A DNA stretch of 64,000 bases from an uncultured Marvinbryantia sp. (GTDB lineage Bacteria > Bacillota > Clostridia > Lachnospirales > Lachnospiraceae). Where the stretch lies: positions 107,467-171,466 of the forward strand of contig NZ_CAJKOX010000001.1 of the NCBI RefSeq assembly GCF_905201705.1, in the 5' to 3' direction. The position numbers and the translations under genes are program-made. Shown in pieces: positions 7,553-18,213 of the stretch. The notes beneath the pieces were generated by a model, which saw only the letters and a list, made by a program, of their open reading frames with translations, searched no databases and was not told the DNA's origin. Position 1 is the stretch's first letter. Every line of letters starts with the position of its first letter.

Positions 7553-9343
7553 ATGATGGATGAAATTATGAGTGCGGTAAGCGGTGAAGTCTTTGCCGTC
7601 TGGTTCCTCATTGGCGCAGCTCTGGTGTTCTGGATGCAGGCAGGGTTCGCTATGGTGGAGGCTGGCTTTACCAGAGCAAAAAACACAGGCAACATTCTGA
7701 TGAAGAACCTGATGGACTTCTGTATCGGTACGGTGGTATTTATTGTGATTGGCTTCGGACTGCTCCTGGGAGAGGATGTCGCAGGGCTGATTGGAAAACC
7801 GGGACTGGACATTTTTACGGATTTTGCAAATTTTGACTGGTCAAACTTTGTATTCAACCTGGTATTCTGTGCGACGACCGCAACGATCGTATCCGGTGCG
7901 ATGGCAGAGAGAACAAAATTCCTTTCCTACTGCGTATACTCCGCAGTTATCTCCGCAGTCATCTACCCGATAGAAGCGCACTGGACCTGGGGCGGCGGCT
8001 GGCTCGCGCAGATGGGCTTCCACGATTTTGCAGGTTCCAACTGTATCCATATGGTAGGCGGTATCAGCGCACTGATCGGTGCAGCGCTTCTTGGTCCGCG
8101 TATCGGAAAATTCACGAGAGATAAAGCAGGAAAGATTACAAAGGTAAACGCTTTTCCGGGGCATAACCTTCCGATTGGCTGCCTGGGCGTGTTTATTCTG
8201 TGGCTCGGCTGGTATGGTTTCAACGGTGCGGCGGCTACCACGGTAGATGAGCTGGCATCCATTTTTGTAACGACCACGATTGCTCCCGCTATTGCAACGG
8301 TCGTATGTATGATATTCACCTGGATTAAATATGGCAAGCCGGATGTTTCCATGTGTCTGAACGCATCCCTGGCAGGTCTGGTAGCAATCACCGCTGGCTG
8401 TGATGTATGCGATGCAACCGGTTCTATCATTATCGGCGCGGTTTCCGGTGTACTGGTAGTATTCGGCGTATGGCTTCTGGATAATGTGCTTCGTATAGAC
8501 GACCCGGTAGGTGCAGTTGCGGTACACTGCCTGAACGGTATCTGGGGAACCCTGGCGGTTGGTCTGTTTGCAACCGATACAGCTCCGGCATTTGCAAGAG
8601 GATTCGGCGACGGCGTTGCCTTTGGTGCAAACCAGATTGCCGGAAAAGGACTTTTCTATGGCGGCGGCTTCCAGCAGCTTGGTATCCAGTTTGTCGGAAT
8701 GCTCTCTACAGCGGCATGGACGGCAGTTACGATTACTATTACGTTCCTGGCAATTAAGGCAATCTTTGGTCTTCGTGTAACAGAGGAAGAGGAAATCGTC
8801 GGACTGGATTCCTGCGAGCATGGTCTTCCGTCTGCATATGCAGGCTTCTCCATCATGGATATTTCAAACACCATGACGATGGAAGTAAACGAAAATACAA
8901 ATCTTGGAACATCGGATTACGAGGCAGCTTCTCCGGTACAGAAAGCGGCGGCGGTACAGGTGGCGAAAGCACCGGATGTGGAGCCGACCGGCATTTACAA
9001 GGTGGTTATTATCTCGAAGCTGTCACGCTACGAGAAGGTAAAGAAAGCAATGAACGACCTCGGCGTAACCGGTATGACTGTTACACAGGTTATGGGCTGC
9101 GGTATTCAGAAGGGCGCAGGCGAGATGTATCGTGGAGTTGAGGTCGATGCGACTCTGCTTCCGAAGGTAAAACTGGAGGTTGTAGTCAGCCAGATTTCTG
9201 TGGAATCTGTGATTGAATCTGCAAAGAAAGCACTTTACACCGGACATATCGGTGATGGTAAGATTTTCGTATACAATGTGGATAAGGTTGTCAAGATCCG
9301 CACAGGTGAGGAAGATTTTGCAGCGCTGCAGGATGTAGAATAA
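7553..9343 (+). CDS. amt: Ammonium transporter fused to a C-terminal PII (GlnB/GlnK) domain
   Basis: Residues 1 to about 440 are an Amt channel with eleven membrane segments and the twin-histidine pore (His in NCIHMVGG and in AVHCLNGIWG). After a linker of about 40 residues, residues 480-596 form a complete PII domain: start GIYKVVIISK, T-loop with the tyrosine that is uridylylated in other bacteria (Tyr526 in GEMYRG), and B-loop TGHIGDGKIF. In most bacteria GlnK is a separate protein that plugs AmtB when nitrogen is ample; here the plug is covalently attached. ATG 7553 is chosen because GAGGAGG lies 8 bases upstream; ATG 7556 is also possible. The promoter and leader at 7311-7425 suggest nitrogen-responsive control. 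Confidence 0.93.
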   Translation: MMDEIMSAVSGEVFAVWFLIGAALVFWMQAGFAMVEAGFTRAKNTGNILMKNLMDFCIGTVVFIVIGFGLLLGEDVAGLIGKPGLDIFTDFANFDWSNFVFNLVFCATTATIVSGAMAERTKFLSYCVYSAVISAVIYPIEAHWTWGGGWLAQMGFHDFAGSNCIHMVGGISALIGAALLGPRIGKFTRDKAGKITKVNAFPGHNLPIGCLGVFILWLGWYGFNGAAATTVDELASIFVTTTIAPAIATVVCMIFTWIKYGKPDVSMCLNASLAGLVAITAGCDVCDATGSIIIGAVSGVLVVFGVWLLDNVLRIDDPVGAVAVHCLNGIWGTLAVGLFATDTAPAFARGFGDGVAFGANQIAGKGLFYGGGFQQLGIQFVGMLSTAAWTAVTITITFLAIKAIFGLRVTEEEEIVGLDSCEHGLPSAYAGFSIMDISNTMTMEVNENTNLGTSDYEAASPVQKAAAVQVAKAPDVEPTGIYKVVIISKLSRYEKVKKAMNDLGVTGMTVTQVMGCGIQKGAGEMYRGVEVDATLLPKVKLEVVVSQISVESVIESAKKALYTGHIGDGKIFVYNVDKVVKIRTGEEDFAALQDVE

Positions 9344-9448
9344 AGTGTGAAAATGCTTCTCATGCGGGGGAAATTATGTTATAATCCTGTCATTAACAGC
9401 AGACGACACTAAGAGCCGGGCGAAAGCCTGCATGTGGAGGAACCGGGA

Positions 9449-9979
9449 ATGGCAGAAGATATGAAAAAAGAAATAGCGGAGGCGGCGCGTATACTTCTGA
9501 TAGAGAAGGGCGTGAAAAAACTGACGGTAAAGGATATCGTGGAGGAATGCCACATCACGCGCCAGACCTTTTACTACTACTTTGAGAATATTCCGGAGCT
9601 TTTCCGCTGGATTCTGGAAAGGAAGACAGAGGAGCTGATGAAGGAGGAGCACGGAGGAAACGACGAGGAAGCGGATCTGCGCTATTTCTTTCTGATGGCG
9701 ATTAATGCGCGGGGCGGTCTGAAAAAGGTGATGGCGTCCAATTACAAAGACGAGCTGGAGGCTCTTCTGAAGCGCCATATCTGTAAAATGTTTGAACAGA
9801 TTATAGAAGATAAAAATCTGTACCAGGACTGCAGCAGGTTCCAGCTGAAGTGGATCGTGCGCTATCACTGCAGCGCACTTTTGGGAATCCTGGAGGACTG
9901 GACGGACGAGGATACGAAAAATCTGGACAGAATCGTTCACGAAATATATCTGTTAATGATGGGAAAGGTATCCCCCTGA
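9449..9979 (+). CDS. TetR-family transcriptional regulator
   Basis: The 176-residue protein has an N-terminal helix-turn-helix (KLTVKDIVEECHITRQTFYYYF, residues about 28-50), the TetR signature, followed by an all-helical ligand/dimer domain typical of the DhaS/TetR_C subgroups found in clostridia. Start 9449 is preferred to the upstream ATG at 9434 because GGAGG (9436-9440) has proper spacing to it. The gene lies alone between the amt-PII gene and a strong terminator, with a TATAAT at 9380-9385. Its target is not evident from the sequence. Confidence 0.85.
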   Translation: MAEDMKKEIAEAARILLIEKGVKKLTVKDIVEECHITRQTFYYYFENIPELFRWILERKTEELMKEEHGGNDEEADLRYFFLMAINARGGLKKVMASNYKDELEALLKRHICKMFEQIIEDKNLYQDCSRFQLKWIVRYHCSALLGILEDWTDEDTKNLDRIVHEIYLLMMGKVSP

Positions 9980-10007
9980 ACGGACGGATTTATCATTCAA
10001 AAAGCTT

Positions 10008-10043
10008 ATGCCGGAGTGTTTGTTTTTACACTCCGGCATTTTT
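10008..10043 (+). terminator. Intrinsic terminator after the TetR gene
   Basis: A perfect 12-bp stem, ATGCCGGAGTGT 10008-10019 and ACACTCCGGCAT 10028-10039, is followed by five T. Confidence 0.9.
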
Positions 10044-10070
10044 GTAAGTACACACGGAAAAGAATGCCAG

Positions 10071-10099
10071 TTGAAAGGAGCAGGCGGCGCGGATATAAT
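10071..10099 (+). promoter_or_regulatory. Promoter of the coiled-coil protein-ftsH-DUF308 operon
   Basis: TTGAAA 10071-10076 and TATAAT 10094-10099, spacing 17, 25 bases before the first start codon. Confidence 0.7.
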
Positions 10100-10124
10100 A
10101 AGGGTATAAAACGGGAAGGAGGAT

Positions 10125-10552
10125 ATGAGCTGGATGGCATATGAAATACTTTCTATAAAGATGTATGAACTGGATAAGAAAATCAGCCGGCTGCAGAGCC
10201 GCATTCAGATGAGCGAATCGGCGGACCACGACAGAATCCGCGCAGAGAAGGCGGAGCTGCAGAGAGAATGCGCGGAGAGCGAGACGGAGCTGCGCAACCG
10301 GCTGCGGCATTCCAGAAATAGCAGTGTCGCTGTGCTTGCCGAATCTTACGGCGAGATTGAAAAGTCGATTAAAACGGCGGTCGCCAGAATGGAGAATGCC
10401 GACGGCAAAGAGCCGGAAGAGAGCTTTCCGGCAGATGAGAAAATAATGTTTGCAGAATACGCACTGGATTTTGCCATGCAGGCGGTAAATCACGCGCTGC
10501 TTGTCTCGATGGAGGCCCTGGACGCCTATATGTCCCAGCAGGAGGAACAATT

Positions 10553-10556
<4 letters not shown>
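10125..10556 (+). CDS. Coiled-coil protein of unknown function, coupled to ftsH
   Basis: A 143-residue soluble, charged, helical protein. Residues 12-65 have heptad-like spacing (MYELDKKISRLQSRIQM...) suggesting a coiled coil; the C-terminal half (FAEYALDFAMQAVNHALLVS) looks like packed helices. No known family or catalytic motif recognised. A good ribosome site (AAGGAGG) precedes ATG 10125. Its stop overlaps the ftsH start (ATGA), so the two are translationally coupled. An adaptor or modulator of the FtsH protease is a reasonable guess from context only. Confidence 0.75.
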
Positions 10557-12378
<1,822 letters not shown>

Positions 12379-12382
<4 letters not shown>

Positions 12383-12912
12383 GAAGAAGGATAGACTGGT
12401 TACAGCTGATTATCGGCATTCTGCTGGTGATATTTGGAGTTTATATGCTTATCAATCCGGGCAGGACACTGAGATGGGTTATCATTCTCTACGGCGTGCT
12501 TGCAGTAATTACCGGTATTTCGGATATCGTATACTATGTAAAAGCGGAGCGCTATACCGGCTTCGGTCCGGTGGTTTCCCTGATTTCCGGTATTTTCAGT
12601 ATCATGGCGGGCGTCATGCTTCTGGTATACCCGGACGCGGGAAAGTGGGTGCTGATCATGCTGATTCCCATCTGGTTTATCGCGCACTGCGTATCCAGGG
12701 TGGCGCATCTTAATACGGTCCGCTATGTTATCAACCGCAGCTATTACCATTTTTCACTGGTAATGAATATCATCGGTATCGTTCTGGGATGCATGATGAT
12801 CATATGGCCCTCAATCCTGCTGTTTTCGGCAGGCGTCCTGATTGGAATCTACATGATTATCCAGGGAATTGACAGCATCGTGACGGCATTAAACGAAAAC
12901 GAATATTATTAA
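12379..12912 (+). CDS. DUF308 (HdeD-like) membrane protein
   Basis: A 177-residue protein with about six membrane helices arranged as repeated pairs, the DUF308/HdeD pattern (IIGILLVIFGVYMLINPG at the start, a related IIGIVLGCMMIIWPS later). GTG 12379 is the start and overlaps the ftsH stop (GTGA), so it belongs to the ftsH operon. HdeD in E. coli is linked to acid resistance, but the molecular role of the family is unknown. A link to membrane-protein quality control is suggested only by coupling to ftsH. Confidence 0.85.
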
Positions 12913-12967
12913 AGCGGAAATTCTGCGTTACTGTGAATGGTATGGGCAGTAATAGTTTTCCGGCGGC

Positions 12968-13006
12968 ATCCCGGCAGAGAAAGCAGTCCTTTGCCGGGAT
13001 TCTTTT
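12968..13006 (+). terminator. Intrinsic terminator of the ftsH operon
   Basis: A perfect 9-bp stem ATCCCGGCA 12968-12976 and TGCCGGGAT 12992-13000, followed by TCTTTT. The rest of the 314-base gap up to 13226 holds no convincing gene; short open frames there lack ribosome sites or family features. Confidence 0.8.
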
Positions 13007-13226
13007 ATATATTACCGGCGTGGCAAAATATGCTTTCCGGAGGCGCCTGAGGGCTGCGGGGACGTGCGAAGCACTTTTTTTGTCCGGACAGATTGCACCG
13101 GATGTCCCAAAATGTAATATTTTATGTAATATGGGGAAAAATCTGACAGAAAGCAAAAATGTCCAGTGAAAAAGGAGCCCTCATCTGGTATGCTAAACAA
13201 AACATACTTTTGAAGGAGGAATTATA

Positions 13227-15836
13227 TTGACAGCACACGCAAAAACACGGGAAATTGTGGTACAGGAACTAAATTCCGACCAGCTACACGGACTAAGCCA
13301 GGAGCAGGCTGCGGAAAAGTACGCTTTGTATGGAGAAAATAAGCTGCGCGAAAAAAAGAAAAAGACCAATCTGCAGCGGTTTTTTGCGCAGTTTAAGGAC
13401 GTCATGATACTGATTCTGCTGGCGGCAGCAGCGGTTTCCTTCGTCGTCGCCTGTCTGGAGGGTGATGCCGAAGGCTTTTTTGAACCGGTCCTGATTCTGC
13501 TGATTGTGGTTTTAAATGCCATTATGGGCGTCGTCCAGGAGAGCCGGGCGGAAAAAGCACTGGAAGCGCTGAAGGGTATGTCGGCGCCGCACGCGCGGGT
13601 AATCCGCGGCGGTGAGGAAGCGGTGATCAATGCGGCAGAGCTTGTGCCCGGCGATATTATCCGGCTGGAGGCGGGGGATTTTGTCCCGGCTGACGCCAGG
13701 CTGCTGCATAGCGTGAGCCTGAAAAGCGAGGAATCCGCCCTTACCGGAGAGTCGGTTCCTGCCGAAAAAGATGCGGAGGCTATCATAGAGGAAAAGGCGC
13801 CCCTGGGAGACCGCGTGAATATGGTGTTCTCCGGCTGCTCTATTACCTACGGTACGGCAACTGCTGTTGTCACAGCCACCGGAATGGATACGGAAATGGG
13901 AAAAATCGCAAATCTGCTGGACAGCGAGGAAGAGGGACAGACGCCGCTGCAGCAAAAGCTGGCGCAGCTTGGAAAATATCTTGGCGCTCTGGCGCTGGCA
14001 GCCTGCGCGATTATTTTTGTGGTAGGCCTGGCAAGCGGCATTCCGGCGCTGGAGATTTTCATGACTGCCGTATCCCTGGCGGTTTCGGCGATTCCGGAAG
14101 GGCTTCCCGCTATCGTGACGATTGTGCTGTCCATCGGGGTTCAGCGTCTGGTGAAAAAGAACGTCATTATCCGGCGGCTGCCAGCTGTGGAGACGCTTGG
14201 CAGTGCGTCCGTAATCTGCTCTGACAAAACAGGAACGCTGACGCAGAACCGGATGACGCTGGTAAAAGCCTGGGTGGACGGAATGGAGGAGCCGGAGCTG
14301 ATTTCCGGCAAAAATTCAGAGAAAATCCGCACACTGCTGGAGCTGGGTACTCTCTGCAGCGACGGCTCGGTGATATTCCACGGGACAAAGGAGCAGCACA
14401 TCGGGGATCCGACGGAGACCGCCATTGTTTTGGCGGCTTACAATAACGGGATGCCGAAGGAGCAGCTTAATATGGCATATCCGAGACTGGCGGAAATCCC
14501 GTTTGATTCCGACCGGAAGCTGATGACGACCGTCAACCGGATGAACGGGAAAAATATCGTGATCGTCAAGGGCGCCTTTGATGTGCTCTCTGACCGCTGC
14601 GTCGGCGGAAATCTGGAAAGAGCCGGACAGATTGTGGAGAGCATGAGTGAAAGCGCGCTGCGCGTGCTCGCGATTGCGTATAAGGAGATAGACCAGGTTC
14701 CGGAAAAACCGGAGAGTGAGGAGCTGGAAAGAGGACTGCAGTTTCTGGGGCTGGCTGGCATGATAGACCCGCCAAGACCGGAGGCGAAGGAGGCTGTGGC
14801 AGTCTGCCGGAAGGCGGGCATCCGCCCGGTAATGATTACCGGCGACCATATCGCCACCGCGTCGGCGATCGCAAAGGAGCTGGGGATCCAGAAAGAAGGA
14901 GGGCTGGCGATCACCGGTCCGGAGCTGGATGCGATGCCGGAGCGGGAGCTGGATGAAAAGGTGGAGAAGATTGCCGTTTACGCCCGCGTTTCGCCGGAAA
15001 ACAAAATCCGTATTGTGAAGGCGTGGCAGCGGAAGGGGCAGATTGTTTCCATGACAGGCGACGGTGTAAACGACGCGCCGGCGCTTAAAGCGGCGGACAT
15101 CGGCTGCGCGATGGGCATCACCGGAACGGACGTTGCCAAGGGTGCGGCGGATATGACGCTGACGGACGATAACTTTGCCACGATTGTGGAGGCTGTCCGG
15201 GAGGGGCGCGGCATCTATGCCAATATCCGCAAGGTAACAGGCTTTCTTCTTGGAACCAATATCGGCGAGGTGGTGCTGGTATTTGTCGCGATGCTGCTCT
15301 GGCACAAATCGCCGCTGATGAGTATGCAACTTTTATGGATTAACCTGGTGACGGACAGCCTGCCCGCTATCGCCCTCGGCATGGAGGCTGTGGAGCCGGA
15401 TGTCATGAACCGTAAGCCCAGACCGAAAAACGAGAGCCTGTTTTCGCACGGGCTTGGAATCCGCGTAGTATTGCAGGGCATTATGTTCGGTACGCTTTCC
15501 TTAATTGCTTATTGGCTGGGAGAGACGCAGACCGCGTCCGTGGCAGGCGGACAGACAATGGCATTTATGGTGCTGGCGTTCTCGCAGGTAATCCATGCGT
15601 TTAATATGCGCTCGCATCATTCCCTGTTTAAGACCGGGGTGTTTACCAACCATAACCTTAACCGTGCGGTGCTGATTTCCGCTGCACTGGTCTGCCTGGT
15701 TCTGTTCACACCGCTGCGCACCGCCTTCGGACTGGTTCTGCTTCCGGGAAAACTGTATCTGCAGGCTGCCGGTCTGATTTTTGTACCGCTGCTGGTGATG
15801 GAGCTGTCCAAGGCGGTCGGACTGGTAAAAGAATAA
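13227..15836 (+). CDS. Calcium-translocating P-type ATPase (PMCA/SERCA-like, type II)
   Basis: An ion pump that exports cations, probably Ca2+, at the expense of ATP. The 869-residue protein has the type II layout: N-terminal cation-ATPase domain, actuator motif TGES, membrane ion site PEGLP, phosphorylation site DKTGTLT (Asp333), nucleotide-binding domain, hinge TGDGVNDAPAL and a C-terminal set of membrane helices. PEGLP rather than CPC or TPC in helix 4 fits a Ca2+ pump and not a heavy-metal pump. TTG 13227 is chosen as start because AAGGAGG at 13213-13219 is well placed and no ATG lies near. It stands before an AI-2E family gene 30 bases downstream, likely cotranscribed. Confidence 0.92.
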   Translation: MTAHAKTREIVVQELNSDQLHGLSQEQAAEKYALYGENKLREKKKKTNLQRFFAQFKDVMILILLAAAAVSFVVACLEGDAEGFFEPVLILLIVVLNAIMGVVQESRAEKALEALKGMSAPHARVIRGGEEAVINAAELVPGDIIRLEAGDFVPADARLLHSVSLKSEESALTGESVPAEKDAEAIIEEKAPLGDRVNMVFSGCSITYGTATAVVTATGMDTEMGKIANLLDSEEEGQTPLQQKLAQLGKYLGALALAACAIIFVVGLASGIPALEIFMTAVSLAVSAIPEGLPAIVTIVLSIGVQRLVKKNVIIRRLPAVETLGSASVICSDKTGTLTQNRMTLVKAWVDGMEEPELISGKNSEKIRTLLELGTLCSDGSVIFHGTKEQHIGDPTETAIVLAAYNNGMPKEQLNMAYPRLAEIPFDSDRKLMTTVNRMNGKNIVIVKGAFDVLSDRCVGGNLERAGQIVESMSESALRVLAIAYKEIDQVPEKPESEELERGLQFLGLAGMIDPPRPEAKEAVAVCRKAGIRPVMITGDHIATASAIAKELGIQKEGGLAITGPELDAMPERELDEKVEKIAVYARVSPENKIRIVKAWQRKGQIVSMTGDGVNDAPALKAADIGCAMGITGTDVAKGAADMTLTDDNFATIVEAVREGRGIYANIRKVTGFLLGTNIGEVVLVFVAMLLWHKSPLMSMQLLWINLVTDSLPAIALGMEAVEPDVMNRKPRPKNESLFSHGLGIRVVLQGIMFGTLSLIAYWLGETQTASVAGGQTMAFMVLAFSQVIHAFNMRSHHSLFKTGVFTNHNLNRAVLISAALVCLVLFTPLRTAFGLVLLPGKLYLQAAGLIFVPLLVMELSKAVGLVKE

Positions 15837-15866
15837 TTACTGAAGATAAGGAGGAAATGCCAGGAT

Positions 15867-17054
15867 ATGTTTTTTGATAACAGTGAGCAGCGCAAGCAGC
15901 TTTCGAAATGGGTTATCGGCACTGTGGCCGCCTGCATTCTTATTTTTCTCGGCGTCCGTTATATTTCAGAAATCGCTTACGCTGTTTCCTGGATGCTTGA
16001 TTTACTGGAGCCGCTGCTGGCAGGCATGATCGCAGCGCTGGTTCTGAATGTCCCGCTGTGTTTCATCGAGCGGCACTTATTCAGAAAGAATCCGACGCCC
16101 CGGAAGGAGCGGGCGAGACGTCCGCTGGCGATCGTGCTTTCCCTGATTCTGGTACTGGGGATATTTATCAGCGTCGCGGTTTTGGTGATACCGGAGCTGG
16201 TCAATGCAGTGGCGGCAGTGTCCTCTGCGGTGGTCGAGCTGCTGGATGAGCTGGCGGCACTGGAGAACAGCGCCGACTTTTCGGAAATACCGTTTGGCGA
16301 ATATCTTTCCCGCATCGATATTGACTGGATACGTCTGCGGGGAGATTTGGAGAACGTTTTAAAGCAGCTTGGCAATTCTATTCTCAATAAAGCCGGCGGA
16401 GCAATCAGCATTGCTGTTTCCTCTGTGGTCAACGGTATTGTCGGCTTTGTGTTTGCCATTTATATTCTGGCAAACAAAGAAAAGCTCAGCAGGCAGGTGC
16501 GCAGATTAATCCGTGTCTGGCTGCCGGAAAAAGTGGGAGCTGGAATTATACATGTGGCTTCTGTCTGCGGAGGCGTTTTTCATCTTTTTATTGCAGGACA
16601 GACAACGGAGGCAATCATTCTGGGCACACTCTGTACGATAGGGATGCTGATTCTCCGTATGCCTTACGCGCCGATGGTCGGGGCGCTTGTGAGCGTCACC
16701 GCTCTGATCCCGTACGTCGGAGGATTTATTGCCGCTTTTATCGGGGCGTTTCTGATTCTGACAGAAAGCCCGGTCAAGGCGGTGGTGTTTGTCATTTTCT
16801 TCATAGCACTGCAGCAGGTGGAAGGAAATCTGATATATCCGAGGGTAGTCGGGGCAAAAGTAAATTTGCCGAGCATGTGGGTGCTGGCGGCAATCACGAT
16901 TGGCGGCAGCCTTGGCGGCCCGATTGGAATGCTTCTGGGGGTTCCTACGTTTGCGTCAGCCTATAAACTATTGAAGGAAGCGACCGATAAACGGGAGCGC
17001 AGAATGCAGCAGGCAGAGGAGGGTAAAATGAAGTATCTGCAGGAAATTCGGTGA
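15867..17054 (+). CDS. AI-2E family transporter (YtvI/PerM-like permease)
   Basis: A 395-residue membrane protein with about eight predicted helices, an N-terminal cluster, a soluble-looking segment near residues 120-170, and the conserved C-terminal block (ALIPYVGGFIAAFIGA, then VEGNLIYPRVVGAKVNLP) diagnostic of the AI-2E/PerM family. Members have been linked to autoinducer-2 export or to Na+(Li+)/H+ antiport; the substrate here is unknown. The gene starts 30 bases after the Ca2+ ATPase with a good ribosome site (AAGGAGG), so both may be cotranscribed and concerned with ion homeostasis. Confidence 0.88.
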   Translation: MFFDNSEQRKQLSKWVIGTVAACILIFLGVRYISEIAYAVSWMLDLLEPLLAGMIAALVLNVPLCFIERHLFRKNPTPRKERARRPLAIVLSLILVLGIFISVAVLVIPELVNAVAAVSSAVVELLDELAALENSADFSEIPFGEYLSRIDIDWIRLRGDLENVLKQLGNSILNKAGGAISIAVSSVVNGIVGFVFAIYILANKEKLSRQVRRLIRVWLPEKVGAGIIHVASVCGGVFHLFIAGQTTEAIILGTLCTIGMLILRMPYAPMVGALVSVTALIPYVGGFIAAFIGAFLILTESPVKAVVFVIFFIALQQVEGNLIYPRVVGAKVNLPSMWVLAAITIGGSLGGPIGMLLGVPTFASAYKLLKEATDKRERRMQQAEEGKMKYLQEIR

Positions 17055-17085
17055 AATAAAGCTGTGAAAAGCGGCAAAGCCGTCC

Positions 17086-17114
17086 TTGCATTTTCCGATG
17101 GGCGGTACTATAAT
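17086..17114 (+). promoter_or_regulatory. Promoter of an unclassified small RNA
   Basis: TTGCAT 17086-17091 and perfect TATAAT 17109-17114, spacing 17, placing the start of transcription at about 17121, exactly at the base of the RNA's outer stem. Confidence 0.7.
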
Positions 17115-17120
17115 ATCTGT

Positions 17121-17219
17121 ATCACACCAGTTCTGGGAGGAGTGCGGTTCGCCCGTATCGGAGGTGTCCGGTCTCACAATGATAATCCCGGTGACACGCT
17201 CCGGCTGGTGTGATTTTTT
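17121..17219 (+). ncRNA. Free-standing structured RNA of unknown class, about 100 nt
   Basis: A perfect 10-bp outer stem (ATCACACCAG 17121-17130, CTGGTGTGAT 17205-17214) ends in six T and so doubles as a terminator. Inside are two arms: a short hairpin TGCGG 17143-17147 / CCGTA 17153-17157, and a long arm CGGAG-GTGTC 17159-17168 / GACAC-G-CTCCG 17193-17203 with CCGG/CCGG near its tip. With its own promoter and terminator, and no coding frame, this is an independent transcript. It does not match the conserved sequences of SRP RNA, 5S rRNA, 6S RNA, tmRNA, RNase P or the common riboswitches that I can recall. The following gene has its own promoter (17311), which argues against a cis leader. Confidence 0.65.
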
Positions 17220-17310
17220 ATGTTGCTGTTCATTTCGGTTATAACAGCTCTTTTGTAGTATTTTTTTTTGGTCAATTTCAATTAAATTCAGCGATAAAGA
17301 AAAGTTTTTC

Positions 17311-17353
17311 TTGACAGAATGCACAGGACAACCTATAATATAGCATATAGATT
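17311..17353 (+). promoter_or_regulatory. Promoter and operator of the GntR regulator gene
   Basis: TTGACA 17311-17316 and TATAAT 17334-17339, spacing 17. Overlapping the -10 is ACCTATAATATAGCATATAG (17331-17350), whose near-identical copy lies at 18128-18150 before the next gene. The arms CTATAA/ATATAG form an imperfect inverted repeat around TATAGC. This looks like the operator of the GntR protein. Confidence 0.7.
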
Positions 17354-17401
17354 GCGAGACAGGCAATATATATAAGTAACTACATTAGGAGAGAAGCAGC
17401 A

Positions 17402-18097
17402 ATGAGGTCCCCAATAAAGAAAATGTCCCTGCAATCAGAAATTACAAAATATATTCAGGACTATATAAAAGATGAAGGTTTGAAGTCCGGTGAAAAGCTG
17501 CCGTCGCAGGGCGAACTTGTGGAGATGATGGGCGTCAGCAGAACTTCTCTGCGGGAAGCGATACGCAGCATGGAAGGCCAGGGATTTTTGGAGGTCCGCA
17601 ATGGAAAGGGCGTTTATGTGGGTGAGCGCTACCAGCAGGACAGGATCCAGATGACGATTTCTTTTCATCAGGAAAAGGAAAAGCTTCTGGAGATTCTGGA
17701 GGTTCGTGCCGTACTGGAAAAAGAGATTTTGAAGATGGTGGTTCACCGTATCACAGATGAGGAAATTGGGAAGCTGGGCGAGCTGACGGAGATCCTCATG
17801 GATAAATTTTATGCCAAAGAGCCGAAAGCGGCGGAGGATAAGGCGTTTCATGGGTATATTTACAGCTGCTGCCATAATGATGTGATGTCGAGTGTGCTGA
17901 GTTCGATCAGCGGCTGGTTAGATGAGTTTTGGGCAGGACATCCGCTGGGAATCGAGGAACCGTTTGAAAAAGGATTGCCGTTTCACGAAAAACTGTATCT
18001 GGCGATCCGGGAGCGGGATTATAAAAAAGCCTGGCAGGCAAATGAGGCGATTCTCGATGATCTCCGCGAGGAGATAGAGTATGCAATGATAAAATAA
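17402..18097 (+). CDS. GntR-family regulator, FadR subfamily (FCD domain)
   Basis: A 231-residue repressor with an N-terminal winged helix (GEKLPSQGELVEMMGVSRTS, residues about 31-50, and GQGFLEVRNGKGVYV) and a C-terminal all-helical FCD ligand domain with spaced histidines (FHGYIY, FHEKLY) that usually bind a metal and a carboxylate or sugar-acid effector. It precedes and shares a sequence operator with the PLP-enzyme/ABC/GH127 genes downstream, and its own promoter carries the same site, so autoregulation is likely. A short hairpin (AAGCGTTT/AAACGCTT, 18096-18115) lies right at its stop codon but without a clear T tract. Confidence 0.88.
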   Translation: MRSPIKKMSLQSEITKYIQDYIKDEGLKSGEKLPSQGELVEMMGVSRTSLREAIRSMEGQGFLEVRNGKGVYVGERYQQDRIQMTISFHQEKEKLLEILEVRAVLEKEILKMVVHRITDEEIGKLGELTEILMDKFYAKEPKAAEDKAFHGYIYSCCHNDVMSSVLSSISGWLDEFWAGHPLGIEEPFEKGLPFHEKLYLAIRERDYKKAWQANEAILDDLREEIEYAMIK

Positions 18098-18127
18098 GCG
18101 TTTGAAAAAACGCTTTATAGTACATCA

Positions 18128-18150
18128 ACCTATATTATAGCATATAGATA
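18128..18150 (+). promoter_or_regulatory. Second GntR operator, before the PLP-enzyme operon
   Basis: ACCTATATTATAGCATATAG (18128-18147) differs from the copy at 17331 at a single base over 22. The arms CTATAT and ATATAG are perfect inverted repeats with a 6-base centre. It is followed by further TATAG half-sites up to 18162. Confidence 0.65.
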
Positions 18151-18213
18151 TATAGCTTATAGCAATGAAAAAGAGGCTATAGAGCACGGGAAAGAGACAG
18201 GGAGGCAGGAACG

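Noticed and set aside
12933..13169. 78-codon plus-strand frame in the gap after the ftsH operon
   Set aside because: Contains the operon terminator within it, no convincing ribosome site, low-complexity content.
17121..17219. Identification of the structured RNA as SRP RNA, 5S rRNA or a metabolite riboswitch
   Set aside because: The conserved GGAAG-type SRP tip, 5S consensus and riboswitch cores I know are absent, and the gene after it has its own promoter.
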